Of a stretch of DNA of 64,000 nt, positions 17,146-27,012 are shown piece after piece. The notes under the pieces are model-generated. The model did not search any database, was not told the origin of the DNA, and was given only the letters and a program-made list of their open reading frames with translations. Source of the stretch: an uncultured Chryseobacterium sp. (GTDB taxonomy: Bacteria > Bacteroidota > Bacteroidia > Flavobacteriales > Weeksellaceae); NCBI GenBank assembly GCA_913778085.1, contig CAJYXJ010000014.1, forward strand, positions 186,001-250,000, given 5' to 3'. The position numbers and the translations under genes are program-made. The stretch's first letter is position 1. Every line of letters starts with the position of its first letter.

Positions 17146-18789
17146 CTATTTTCTATTAGTTCTTCTGCTTGCCATTTTTTTCCATATACTCCTTAAAGTT
17201 TTTAATTCATCCTCTTCAAAACCGTGATATCTTATTAAAAGTTCTTCATCTACCATATTGAGAGCATCATCTATTTTTCGTTCGCGGATTAAGGAATCTA
17301 GTTTTAAAAAATCAATATTTATATCTCCAACTATAGGAATTTTTATTTCCTGAATCTCTGTGGGTTCAAATGTCAGAACGCCTCCACCATAACTTCTTCC
17401 AGTAATTTCTGAAAAGGCAAATGTAAGTGAATTCAAAAATGATGCAGTCACAATATTACTGTCTATATTTTCCTTAAACTTTACTCGGTGTATTGTATCT
17501 GTTGAAGAAGCTCCTGTTCTATTCATAATAATCTTCGGATAGTCTCCAACTTGTCGTAACGCAAATGCATCCGGAACCCAAAGTGAAGGAGTAATATACC
17601 ATCGTTTCCTTATCCTAGTTTTATATCCAGTATGAAAACCCTGTTCTTCACCATATTTTATATACTCCTGACACACTTTTGGAAGCACTTCGAAATCCTC
17701 ATTAGGAGGCATGAATAGATATATTGAATTTTGTGCTTCCGAATTAAATAAAAAGTCATCTTCTGAAAATGTTATTCCTTTAAGCTGATTAGATCTGCTA
17801 ACAACTGGAATAGTAAATTCTTTTAGTCGCCACTCATTTACCTGTTTTTCATTCAACATGAAAAATTCATTCCTTCCAGTAACTAAACCAACTTCGACTT
17901 TCATTATATCACTACAAGAAATAATTCTTTTGTCGTTTTTTAATCGCTTTAATAAATTGATTTCATCCTCATTAAGGAAATATTTAGTCCATTTTTCAGT
18001 ACTATGATCTACCGGTTTAACCTTAGAGCCATTTATTTCTTCAAAATTCAAGCTATCTAAGTCCTTTATATTCTCACATTCGATTACTCTTATTCCTTTT
18101 CCATGATCTACTTTTTTTTCACATAAAAGCAGAACAACTTCTTGCTGAATATCTTGAAATACTAATTTTTTAAATGTTACAATTGTTATTCTTTGAAAAA
18201 ACTTTGAAAGAAACACTCTAGTTTCAGCTGCATACTTAACCTGAAATAATTCAGCAGGAATCACCATGGCCATCTTACCATTTTCTTTTAACAGTGAAGC
18301 TGATACAACGAGAAAAGGCACCCAAATATTTGTTAGTTTGTTTGGATTTAATCCTAAGTCTTGCATCATTTCAATAGCAAGCGCCCTATGTTCTTCAGGA
18401 AAGTTCTGATATCTTATAAAGGGTGGATTGCCAATAACAACATCATATTTTTTGGAATTACTATTTTTTATATAACAGAAAAAATCACTATTTACAATTG
18501 TATCTGAGTTTAAACCTAATTTTGCAGCCCGCTGCTTTGCCTTCATAGATTCGTTCTCAATTAGTTCAATACCTTTAATTCTTCCTTTGAGGCTTTCGCC
18601 TTCAATACCTAATTCCTTGAAACGGAGAATAGCGGATTCTACAAAATTACCATCACCGCAACTTGGCTCCAATATACTTTTTGTATCGACATTTATACTC
18701 CAGCGACACAAAAATTCAGCAATGGCTTTTGGAGTATAATATCCCCCTCTTAACTTCTGATCGATTATATTTTCTTTAACTTCTTGCAT
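17146..18789 (-). CDS. N6-adenine DNA methyltransferase of an Eco57I-like system
   Basis: The 547-residue product has SAM-binding motif I (EPSCGDGNF, residues 41-49) and catalytic motif IV NPPF (121-124), the gamma-class N6-adenine signature. A C-terminal target-recognition region of about 250 residues follows. Length and partner fit M.Eco57I (about 544 residues), the stand-alone methylase that accompanies the fused type IIG enzyme. Its start overlaps the stop of the 1027-residue gene by one base. It should protect the host from the fused enzyme by methylating one or both strands of the site. Confidence 0.85.
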   Translation of the reverse strand: MQEVKENIIDQKLRGGYYTPKAIAEFLCRWSINVDTKSILEPSCGDGNFVESAILRFKELGIEGESLKGRIKGIELIENESMKAKQRAAKLGLNSDTIVNSDFFCYIKNSNSKKYDVVIGNPPFIRYQNFPEEHRALAIEMMQDLGLNPNKLTNIWVPFLVVSASLLKENGKMAMVIPAELFQVKYAAETRVFLSKFFQRITIVTFKKLVFQDIQQEVVLLLCEKKVDHGKGIRVIECENIKDLDSLNFEEINGSKVKPVDHSTEKWTKYFLNEDEINLLKRLKNDKRIISCSDIMKVEVGLVTGRNEFFMLNEKQVNEWRLKEFTIPVVSRSNQLKGITFSEDDFLFNSEAQNSIYLFMPPNEDFEVLPKVCQEYIKYGEEQGFHTGYKTRIRKRWYITPSLWVPDAFALRQVGDYPKIIMNRTGASSTDTIHRVKFKENIDSNIVTASFLNSLTFAFSEITGRSYGGGVLTFEPTEIQEIKIPIVGDINIDFLKLDSLIRERKIDDALNMVDEELLIRYHGFEEDELKTLRSIWKKMASRRTNRK

Positions 18790-21700
18790 TAATCTTCTAT
18801 TGATAGTTCAGTTTTAAACATTTCATCATTGATAACAACATTATAATCATCATCACTTATTTGGTACAGTGCATTAACTGCATTTATAAGATACTTCTGA
18901 AGAGTATCTATTTTTCTTTTTAAAATTGTTCTTATAGGTCCATAGGAACCATTTAAATATTCTTTTTTTGTAGTTAATAATTCATCTACAGTTTTTATAA
19001 TCAAATTATATAGATCGACGTCAACTTTTTCTTTCCAATCTATCACTCGTATAGGGATATTTTCAATAAATTGTTTACCATGGGAGTAATAAGCGCCTCT
19101 AAATTCACTTGCTCCGGATTTTACCATATTTTCAAAAAGTGGATGAGATAATATGGCCAAGAAGTAATTTAAGGAGTAATGAGATCTATTTAGTAAAGCA
19201 TAATATGGCCCATTCCCTCCACCAGTAAATTGTATATCATTTTGATCCAATGCATAGGGAGCTGATGTTGCTAAAACTGACCATATCAGTTTAGGAGTAT
19301 TATGAAATCGCGTAAGACTTTGAGAGCGACCAAATTGAAACCATTTAACCTTACTTTCATCACCTTTTTTTGCTGCGAATTCATAATGGTCACTAATACT
19401 TTTATTATCAACTTTTCGCTGTAATAATTTTTCTTTGTGGAATAATAAATATTCATAAGTTAACGGAAATTGATTCTTTAACTTTTCTTCAGTAAAAAGT
19501 GTTGCTTTTCCATTAGTAATTTCATATGGAAAAATAATCTGGGCATTTGGAGCAATTGAATCGAATGCACTAAATGATAATTTGTAAATTGCTGGCAAAC
19601 ATATATCTTTTTCCACTTCCCATATTTTTCCGTTTTTTGAAAAAATATAGGAACTACTATTTGATTGGTTTGGTTCAAATATATAAACCTTATCATCGCT
19701 CGTCTGTAATCCTACACTGATTTCTGCAATTTGCTTTAAAGAAATTGTATTTCCTCTACTTATTCCATCAAATATTTCTTTTGTTTTAGGTGCTAGAAAT
19801 ATCCAAGGATCTGAATTGTAATCAGTTGTGTTATATTCTATAAATTCCTGGTTAGCTTCAAGTTCTTGGGATGATATTTTTTTTATGCGGTTGAAAGTAA
19901 AAGTGTTTTTTTTATTTTTTTGGAGAATTAGAATTGCTGTATATGTTGAGCGTTCAGGAAATACCTGAATAATACCAAAATGTATAATTTTTGATAATTG
20001 ACTATTTGTTGTAATGTAATCTCTTAATGCCTGACCACCCTTTATAATGAAAAACTTATGAGGAATTATATATCCTAAGAGCCCATTAGGATTTAATAGA
20101 CCTATTGCCCTTTGAATAAATACATAATACTTATCAATCGCATCTTTTGAAGCTACAGCATATCCAGAAATAGCCGATTGATAATATTTAACTTCTTCCG
20201 GCGCATATTTTACGAGGTTTTGAATACGTACATATGGTGGATTACCAATTATAGCATCAAACCCTTTTGTTTTTGTCAAAAATCGAAATTCTGTTTCCCA
20301 CTCAAAAGGTTTTAAATTAAACAAAAGTTTATTATTTAATATTGCTTCTGGTAAAAATTCGAAAAACTTATTATCCACCAACGAATTCCCACATTTGATG
20401 TTACCTTTTAGATTAGGTAAGACCTTTTCGGAATTATGGCTAATGAAACTTTCAACAGAAGCGGAATTCTCTCCCTCTAAAAGTTTTAGTAATAGGCTAA
20501 ATTCTGATACTTCAACCGCATAAGGATTAATATCGACTCCAAATAGGTTTTGTTCTAAAATGTGTCTTTTTGTTTTTAATGTAAGACTGATATTAAATTC
20601 ATTTACATTTTGTACTAACTGCCTATCCAGAATCTTTTCCTGAATGATTTGCTGTAGAATTCTTTCTGACAAAAAATCATACGCAGATAGCAAAAAAGTC
20701 CCAGAACCACAACATATATCCGCAACTTTAATTTTAGTCAACTCATCGTAACTTTTTTTAAATGTCAATGGAAAAAGAGTATCTTTTACAATTTGATCAA
20801 CAATAATTTTAGGCGTTGGTACAACACCTTTTGATGCTGAAACTTCGGGTTCTTCTAAAATTACTAGCTGTTGTTCATCAGTAAGTACAATACGGCTTCC
20901 TAAAAAGCGTTCATAAATCTGGCTTAAAATAGATGGATCAACAACAGAAAAATCATACGGACTAAGCGGATAATATAATTCGCTGAATATTTCAATTAAC
21001 ACTTCAGAATCTAAATCAATACGAAGTGTTAAATTGTCATCAATGAAGTCAAACAAGCCAGAATTAAATTTTTTGTCTGATTTGCTAAACAACTGCTTTA
21101 ATTCCGAATAACTTTTGATATTTCTTAATGTCTCGAATTTCTCTATACTTCTATCTTCACAAATTCGGAGAAATATAATTCTATTAAGTAACCTCTGAAT
21201 TAAGAAATTTATGTCCTCAATATTTAGGTGAGAATTAGCACTAATAGCAGATTCTGCTAAACGTTTTCGCCATTTTTCAATTTGTTTAAGAAAGTAATCA
21301 TCAAAAGTTTGACCTTTTCTTTCATACACTGAATATAGATCATCTAACAATCCCGAATTAGCAGAATCATAAGACATTAGTTGCGCTAATTCTTCAAAAG
21401 CATTTTCATATTCGTCATGATTGAAAATTTTAATACGTGCTACTGACTCATTATCTAAATTATCTGGTTTAAACCGACAGTCATAGATTATGATATTTTC
21501 AAAATTAGTTAGTACTGAAATACCGAGATTAGCGTTCCAACCATACCTTCTTGTCTGAAATGCTGATTTAGCTGATTTTAATATATTGACGGAAGGTTTC
21601 TTTACTTCAACGAATAGTTTTCTTGTACCATTAATACGCAAAGTATAGTCTGGGCTTTTCTTAGTATTCTCATCTTCAATTTCAATATATTCTTCTTGAA

Positions 21701-21872
21701 TTACATCTCTCAAAAAATGTGTTTTACCCTTCTCATTATCAACATCCCATCCCAGACATTTAAGTAAAGGATCGATAAAGTCATTACGCAATTGAGTTTC
21801 ATTATAAATTGGCTCAAGATAACTAGCTCTTTCTGCGCTATATTTTTGTACAAGTTCAGAAATGTTCATCAT
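18789..21872 (-). CDS. type IIG restriction endonuclease-methyltransferase (Eco57I-like)
   Basis: The 1027-residue product joins three parts. The N-terminal nuclease has a PD-(D/E)xK pattern (Asp75 in SPDYTL, Glu89 and Lys91 in FVEVKKP). A helical linker follows. The gamma-class N6-adenine methylase has motif I DICCGSGTF (385-393) and motif IV NPPY (544-547), then a TaqI-like specificity domain. This is the layout of R.Eco57I-type enzymes (about 1000 residues), which cut a set distance from an asymmetric site and need SAM. It lies between an XRE regulator (4-base overlap upstream) and a second methylase (1-base overlap), forming one translationally coupled operon. The recognition sequence cannot be read from the protein. 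Confidence 0.87.
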   Translation of the reverse strand: MMNISELVQKYSAERASYLEPIYNETQLRNDFIDPLLKCLGWDVDNEKGKTHFLRDVIQEEYIEIEDENTKKSPDYTLRINGTRKLFVEVKKPSVNILKSAKSAFQTRRYGWNANLGISVLTNFENIIIYDCRFKPDNLDNESVARIKIFNHDEYENAFEELAQLMSYDSANSGLLDDLYSVYERKGQTFDDYFLKQIEKWRKRLAESAISANSHLNIEDINFLIQRLLNRIIFLRICEDRSIEKFETLRNIKSYSELKQLFSKSDKKFNSGLFDFIDDNLTLRIDLDSEVLIEIFSELYYPLSPYDFSVVDPSILSQIYERFLGSRIVLTDEQQLVILEEPEVSASKGVVPTPKIIVDQIVKDTLFPLTFKKSYDELTKIKVADICCGSGTFLLSAYDFLSERILQQIIQEKILDRQLVQNVNEFNISLTLKTKRHILEQNLFGVDINPYAVEVSEFSLLLKLLEGENSASVESFISHNSEKVLPNLKGNIKCGNSLVDNKFFEFLPEAILNNKLLFNLKPFEWETEFRFLTKTKGFDAIIGNPPYVRIQNLVKYAPEEVKYYQSAISGYAVASKDAIDKYYVFIQRAIGLLNPNGLLGYIIPHKFFIIKGGQALRDYITTNSQLSKIIHFGIIQVFPERSTYTAILILQKNKKNTFTFNRIKKISSQELEANQEFIEYNTTDYNSDPWIFLAPKTKEIFDGISRGNTISLKQIAEISVGLQTSDDKVYIFEPNQSNSSSYIFSKNGKIWEVEKDICLPAIYKLSFSAFDSIAPNAQIIFPYEITNGKATLFTEEKLKNQFPLTYEYLLFHKEKLLQRKVDNKSISDHYEFAAKKGDESKVKWFQFGRSQSLTRFHNTPKLIWSVLATSAPYALDQNDIQFTGGGNGPYYALLNRSHYSLNYFLAILSHPLFENMVKSGASEFRGAYYSHGKQFIENIPIRVIDWKEKVDVDLYNLIIKTVDELLTTKKEYLNGSYGPIRTILKRKIDTLQKYLINAVNALYQISDDDYNVVINDEMFKTELSIED

Positions 21873-22210
21873 ATATCAAAATCAATTTTTGCCTGACGTG
21901 CACTTTTTGCTTTTAAAAATTTAATTTTTTCTTCCGCTAATTTGATTATTTCATTTGGATTATTCTCCTGGAACAAATCATAAGCAACTTTATCACTCAA
22001 TAAGATAATTCCAAGTTCATCTTGATCTTCATGGAATAAATTAGCTAATGGATTAAGCATATCTTTATTTGCTGAACGCTCACCACGTTCTATCTTGCTA
22101 AGTGTTGACGGATCAATATCAAGCGCAGCAGCAACTTTTCTTAGTGGTAGTCCACTATCTTCTCTTAACTTTCGAATATGCTCTCCAAAAGATTCTTTAT
22201 TGATGGTCAT
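21869..22210 (-). CDS. XRE-family helix-turn-helix regulator of the restriction operon
   Basis: The 113-residue product has an N-terminal HTH (residues 8-62, with GLPLRKVAAALDIDPSTLSKIERGER) and a short helical tail. It is the first gene of the operon, overlapping the restriction gene by an ATGA-type junction. Its place matches controller proteins that delay restriction until methylation is established. The tail is longer than in canonical C proteins (about 80 residues), so autoregulation is inferred from context. Confidence 0.85.
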   Translation of the reverse strand: MTINKESFGEHIRKLREDSGLPLRKVAAALDIDPSTLSKIERGERSANKDMLNPLANLFHEDQDELGIILLSDKVAYDLFQENNPNEIIKLAEEKIKFLKAKSARQAKIDFDI

Positions 22211-22813
22211 TTTACTAAATTTTCTTGATTTTTAATTTTGGACAATTTATGTCAAAAAAATAAATTTTGCAATAGAAATTTTGATCTTCCTAAAAAAGAT
22301 TTTCTAATATTTATAATTTGAATATTCTAATTTTACTATTATAAAAATTAAGTGACTGAAAAAATGATTACAGACTATTATTAAGAACTTAAAAGGTCTG
22401 TCTCATAACTTATGAAAACAGATTTTTCTTGTGCTTTTTGTTGGTCTCGTCGCAGAGAATGATATATACAGTCGATTCTTAACCTCTTATTTAGTTATAA
22501 AACTGACTGATTTTCTGAAATGTGTTTATAATTTTCATTCTCTACAGCTATGATTCTTTAGGATCTCCGCAAATGGTGACATTTATGATGTGAAAATCGT
22601 TCTAGATCCCTAGATATAATCTGCAGGAACTGATCATCAAAATATGTTGCCAGCTTGTCTTTCTTCAGTAACTTTCCCGAGAACTAATGATAATCCTTGT
22701 TGCGGGCATACTCTAAAATATCTTTGAAGCAAAACTTTCCGGGTCTATTATCTGATTATTTTTATCCTAATTAATTTTTATAAGATAATTATTTTGTCTT
22801 AATTTATTTTATG
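22211..22813. other. intergenic stretch with decayed coding and IS-like remains
   Basis: At about 22398 GGTCTGTCTCATAA resembles the end of an insertion sequence. On the minus strand, around 22735-22550, a frame of about 65 codons stays open except for one internal TAG and includes the strings GKFCFKDILEYARNKDY and KLATYFDDQFLQII. This is probably a decayed gene of unknown family. No intact gene is present. Confidence 0.35.
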
Positions 22814-24895
22814 CTATTCATCAAGTGGTACAATCGTCCAGCCAGCATTTTTAAATTTTTCAATATCGTTGCGGACATTATCTCTTCTTATTGCAAAACA
22901 CAGAAGATCTGTTGGTCGCGAAAAGCCTACATACATCATTTTTAACGTCTCATTGGATCTAACCTTATTTAAATGAGAAAAATTTTGTTCTTGAAAGAAT
23001 AAAGGATTACATCCTACAAAATCGGCTTTATTTTTTTTACCTTTAATGAATACAGTCAACTTAGCAAGCTCTGATGTGTGGTAATCTGTCTCAACATACA
23101 TTGTTGCACAATGTGTCTGTCCTTTTGCTGAATGAACAGATCCTAACTTAACAATAATACCTTTATCTTCAATTTGTTCAGGTTGTAATATTTCAGCAAA
23201 GTTGAAATTATATTCCCGGTTAATAAAACCTTCTGAATTCTGAATTTTAAAGTCCTCAATCAAATCGGTCAGCTGATTTCTAATATAATTCACATAGTCA
23301 TCAAATACCATCTGATAATTCTCTTCGACAATAATTGAATAACACCAGTTAAACAGTCGACCCTTAAATATATCATAGTATGCATCCCCTTTACTCTTAA
23401 CTAAATCAACAAAAATAGATTTACTGTACTTTTTAGAAGAACTCCCAGGAATATTAACCCCTTCAATTCGTAAAATTCTGATGATTCCATTTAAAAGAGA
23501 TTTCCGAACAGCTTCAAAAGTTGATTTTCTGCGGTCAAATAAAAATAAATATTTCCTTAAACAGTCAAAATCCTCTCTTTTTTGCTTTATTTCTCTAGAA
23601 TATTCTGGAAAAAGTTTTCTTAAATGCCATTTTTCAGAACCCTCTTCTTTGTCTGTTGTCCAAGCAATGATATGAAAACCTTTTTCGATATTAGTACTAT
23701 TTTCGTTAAGACCAAAATGTTTAATTAGTTCAATATACCTCTCTTTAAGCATCTTAGCGTGAGTTTCATCCTTAAAAATTAAAAGATGGGGTGGAATTGA
23801 TTCTCGATTAGAAATACCAACAACTCGATATTCACTGCTTCGGCTCAATGCGAAACCATCAACTAGCTCACCAATTATTGGTGTTAACCGATGCGAATTA
23901 TTTAAACTAAGATCTGCTTGAAATCTTTCAGGGTCAATCTGATTTCGAGTCCTCCAGACATTTTCACTATGCAACGATGAACTTGAATAAATTGCCTGAT
24001 TCTGATCCCCGATTCTTTGAATAATTGTAGTAGAACCTTCAGTAAAGAAAATACTTTCAATCAGCTGTACCTGATCAAAATCAAGATCCTGCATTTCATC
24101 AATAAAGACATATCTGAACCGGTTTTGTAAAATTTCTTTAAAATCATTTGCACAGGGAAGATTTAAGTAACTTTTTGAGATATCAAAGCTATCTTTGAAC
24201 GAAAGTATACCTTGAGAGAGAAGATTTAACTTCCACCTTTCCAATTCAAGATAATATTCTCTATTTACACCAGTATATGTCAATTTAGAAGTATTACCAA
24301 TTTTAACTTTTCTTCCTTCAAGATCATATGAGCAATTTTTCAGAAACTCTAATATATTTCTTTCCTTTTCATTAGATGAACCTTCAAAATCTCTGTTAAC
24401 CAAACCAAAAAGTTTATTTTTTAAATTAGCTGGATTCTGTCCCTTTTCAGAGTATTGAAGGCTTTTAAAAAATCTCTCAACTTCATATAAGTACATCTGA
24501 TCGTCATTCTTATGAATATAACTACCATATAGGTCAAAACAAGCTTGATTGGCGACAAATTTATTTGTAAAACTCTGAATGGTTCCGACAAAATTTGGAT
24601 ATACAAAAAGCTGCGGGCACAGAGGTTTTAATACTTTTTCAATCTCCTCGATGGCATGATTTGTATGACAGAGAATTAGTACTGCCCGATTCGTGTCCAA
24701 GGGCATTTGTTTAGCCATACAATACAATTTTGCCAGTAAGGCAGTAGTCTTTCCACTCCCAGGTACTGCCAATAAGTCAACTGTATTCATGTTGGCAATA
24801 AATGCTCTTCTTTCAGAGTCGAAAACTTCTCCACCTATCAAAATTTCTTCGGCAGCTCTGAGATGTAACGGATCAATTCTCATAATCATGTACAT
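22814..24895 (-). CDS. UvrD/Rep-like SF1 helicase, GajB-like partner
   Basis: The 693-residue product has SF1A helicase motifs: Walker A VPGSGKTT (44-51), motif II FIDEMQDL, motif III-like GDQNQAIYSS and a C-terminal motif VI-like MYVGFSRPTDLLCFAIRR. Its start overlaps the end of the OLD-family gene by 23 bases, so the two are translated together. OLD nuclease plus UvrD-like helicase is the class 2 OLD layout and the basis of Gabija phage defence, where GajB is thought to sense nucleotides or DNA ends and activate GajA. At 693 residues it is longer than the reference GajB (about 490), so it may be a diverged branch. Confidence 0.8.
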   Translation of the reverse strand: MYMIMRIDPLHLRAAEEILIGGEVFDSERRAFIANMNTVDLLAVPGSGKTTALLAKLYCMAKQMPLDTNRAVLILCHTNHAIEEIEKVLKPLCPQLFVYPNFVGTIQSFTNKFVANQACFDLYGSYIHKNDDQMYLYEVERFFKSLQYSEKGQNPANLKNKLFGLVNRDFEGSSNEKERNILEFLKNCSYDLEGRKVKIGNTSKLTYTGVNREYYLELERWKLNLLSQGILSFKDSFDISKSYLNLPCANDFKEILQNRFRYVFIDEMQDLDFDQVQLIESIFFTEGSTTIIQRIGDQNQAIYSSSSLHSENVWRTRNQIDPERFQADLSLNNSHRLTPIIGELVDGFALSRSSEYRVVGISNRESIPPHLLIFKDETHAKMLKERYIELIKHFGLNENSTNIEKGFHIIAWTTDKEEGSEKWHLRKLFPEYSREIKQKREDFDCLRKYLFLFDRRKSTFEAVRKSLLNGIIRILRIEGVNIPGSSSKKYSKSIFVDLVKSKGDAYYDIFKGRLFNWCYSIIVEENYQMVFDDYVNYIRNQLTDLIEDFKIQNSEGFINREYNFNFAEILQPEQIEDKGIIVKLGSVHSAKGQTHCATMYVETDYHTSELAKLTVFIKGKKNKADFVGCNPLFFQEQNFSHLNKVRSNETLKMMYVGFSRPTDLLCFAIRRDNVRNDIEKFKNAGWTIVPLDE

Positions 24896-26690
24896 ACTTA
24901 ATAGCGTTCACCAAATAAGAAAGAAATGGATCTTCATTTATCTGATTCGCCGTTATTGTATTATTCTCGGACAACAGTTCAGCAAAGACATTCATAACCG
25001 CGACCTTATCTATGGGGGATGTTCCTGATTTCTTTGACAGTTTTTTAATAAACTTTGCTTCAAATGAAGCTTTAAAAGTACCATTAACCTTTTGGAACTC
25101 TTCTGTTTTACTATGTACTTGTAATATTGCTTCCTTAAATATGTTAGATAAACAAGATCGATACAGACACCATTCCAGTGTCCATTGTATTGCAATATTT
25201 AATTTTACATCTGTAGACTTGAGTTCGCGTTTTAAAATATTAATATTACATAGCTTATTTTTAAATGTTTTATCTTCTCTAAAAAAAGATATAAACCGGC
25301 CAAACTCATCAGGTCTATTATCTAGATCCGTGATAATTGCAATTGGGACATTCATTCTACGACTATCTGCTCGCAAAAATATTTTTGCAAAATGCAGGTA
25401 TGCTGTTGAAGCCACGTTGATAACAGAAATTTCTTTTTTAGCTAGATCCATTCCTAACTTACCAGCCAACGTAGGAAGAAGTATTTCTTCAGACCAACCC
25501 TCAACTATTATATTTCCCTTTGAAAAGAAAAGGTTACTCTTGGTAACATCCAGGAAACGCTCCAGATATTTATAGTCCTTTCGCTCCAGTTTAGTATTTC
25601 CTTCACCTAGCGGAAACACATCATTACCCTTGCAAATGATAATTTCTTTTAAATCTGCCTGTGATGTAATATTTGAGCTATGACTGGTAAGGATATATTG
25701 AATTTCTACTTCCTTTTTCAATCGATTTATGATCTTTAGCTGTGCCTGTGGATGAAGATGTGCTTCAAGTTCTTCGATCATGCATAGCTTTAAACCATTC
25801 CAATCAGATTTCCGCAGATGGAGTAATTCTGCAGCCATAAACAGCCGATTCATTGTACCCAAGCCTAAATTTTTTGCTCCAATTACCCCTAGAGACATTT
25901 TCTCAAGGATATTGGTAATCTTAGTAGGTCCAAAATCAAATACAGATTCTGAGCTTTCATTTATAAAAGAGCCGATAAAGTCATCTACAACCTTCTTTAT
26001 ATTAGTATGATATCCCTGATCTTCATCTTTAAATTTAACCCGGATTTGCTCACTTGTATCTTCAAATAGCTCCTCAAATTCATGAAGTCCATTTTCTTTT
26101 TTCAGTTTAAATTCCTTATGCTCCTTTAAAATCTGCGACAATCTTGAATTTTTTTTAGCAGCAAGTTCATTATCAGCATCCCGTAAAGCCTTAAGGTAAG
26201 TACATTTGAGATATTCTTTAGCTTCTGCTGTCAACGTATTTCCGACACCATCCATGCCTGCCTTGATGTCGGAAGGGATTATCCGACCATTCAAGTATTG
26301 AACCTGATAGATCAGATGCAACTTCGGCCTACGAAATATCTCTTCCCTTCCACCGACGTGCATAACCTCATTTTGCATTCCGCACCATTCTGTAAAATTA
26401 GCTGCTTCCACATTGGTAATTCCGGAAAACTCAAGTTCAATTCTTAAAATGGGTGAAATTTCATTGCCATTACTGAAAAAATCGCTTTCCTCGACTTTAA
26501 TCCATTCATATGCATGAGTTTTTAAAACAATCTTAATGGCATCGATGATAGCAGATTTTCCTGAATCATTTTCTCCAATAAGAATATTCATTCCTTTATT
26601 AAAAGGTACTGTCAAATTTGGTAAATTAAGGTCAAAATTTGGACTTCCGTACTTTCTGAAATTCCAAAGTTTCAAAGAAGATATATACAT
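24873..26690 (-). CDS. OLD-family ATPase-TOPRIM nuclease, GajA-like
   Basis: The 605-residue product has an ABC-type ATPase half with Walker A GENDSGKS (39-46), Walker B in MIEELEAHLHPQ (about 304-314) and the H-loop LTSHSSN (334-340). A TOPRIM nuclease half follows with Glu397 in IIVEGWSEE and the DxD pair Asp455/Asp457 in IITDLDNR. These are the hallmarks of OLD nucleases. With the overlapping UvrD-like helicase gene it forms a Gabija-like pair. GajA is a sequence-specific DNA nickase held off by nucleotides. The gene is first in its operon and reads away from the STAND-nuclease gene across a 322-base gap. Confidence 0.83.
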   Translation of the reverse strand: MYISSLKLWNFRKYGSPNFDLNLPNLTVPFNKGMNILIGENDSGKSAIIDAIKIVLKTHAYEWIKVEESDFFSNGNEISPILRIELEFSGITNVEAANFTEWCGMQNEVMHVGGREEIFRRPKLHLIYQVQYLNGRIIPSDIKAGMDGVGNTLTAEAKEYLKCTYLKALRDADNELAAKKNSRLSQILKEHKEFKLKKENGLHEFEELFEDTSEQIRVKFKDEDQGYHTNIKKVVDDFIGSFINESSESVFDFGPTKITNILEKMSLGVIGAKNLGLGTMNRLFMAAELLHLRKSDWNGLKLCMIEELEAHLHPQAQLKIINRLKKEVEIQYILTSHSSNITSQADLKEIIICKGNDVFPLGEGNTKLERKDYKYLERFLDVTKSNLFFSKGNIIVEGWSEEILLPTLAGKLGMDLAKKEISVINVASTAYLHFAKIFLRADSRRMNVPIAIITDLDNRPDEFGRFISFFREDKTFKNKLCNINILKRELKSTDVKLNIAIQWTLEWCLYRSCLSNIFKEAILQVHSKTEEFQKVNGTFKASFEAKFIKKLSKKSGTSPIDKVAVMNVFAELLSENNTITANQINEDPFLSYLVNAIKYVHDYEN

Positions 26691-27012
26691 GCAGAGTTTA
26701 ATATGGTTAAAGTGAAAAAATACAAAAAAAAATTAAAAATTTAATACTAGATTTATAGCATTAAGGAAACCCGTAAATCAGATTCCGAAATTAGCTTGTG
26801 AGCTTTTGAATACTCCTTCATTAGAAAATTATTCTCTTAATATTATTTTTAATTTATATTCTCTGCAACTAAGGTGTTTCTTTAGAAGTTCCGGTATTTA
26901 TGACAAACTTTAATTTGGCCTCAGTTAAGATCTTTAAAGGAAACTTGTTGAACTGCTTAGTTACTTGTTTTTTATAAATAAATACTAATTTTGAATCTAA
27001 TAAAATGGCTTA
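26691..27012. promoter_or_regulatory. divergent intergenic region between two defence operons
   Basis: It separates the Gabija-like operon (leftward) from the nuclease-STAND gene (rightward). A rightward candidate promoter is visible: TAATTTTG at 26986-26993 matches TAnnTTTG exactly and CTTG (26964-26967) lies 18 bases upstream. Transcription would then begin only about 10-15 bases before the start codon. A three-codon ORF (ATG GCT TAA, 27005-27013) overlaps the start codon of the large gene. Confidence 0.4.
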
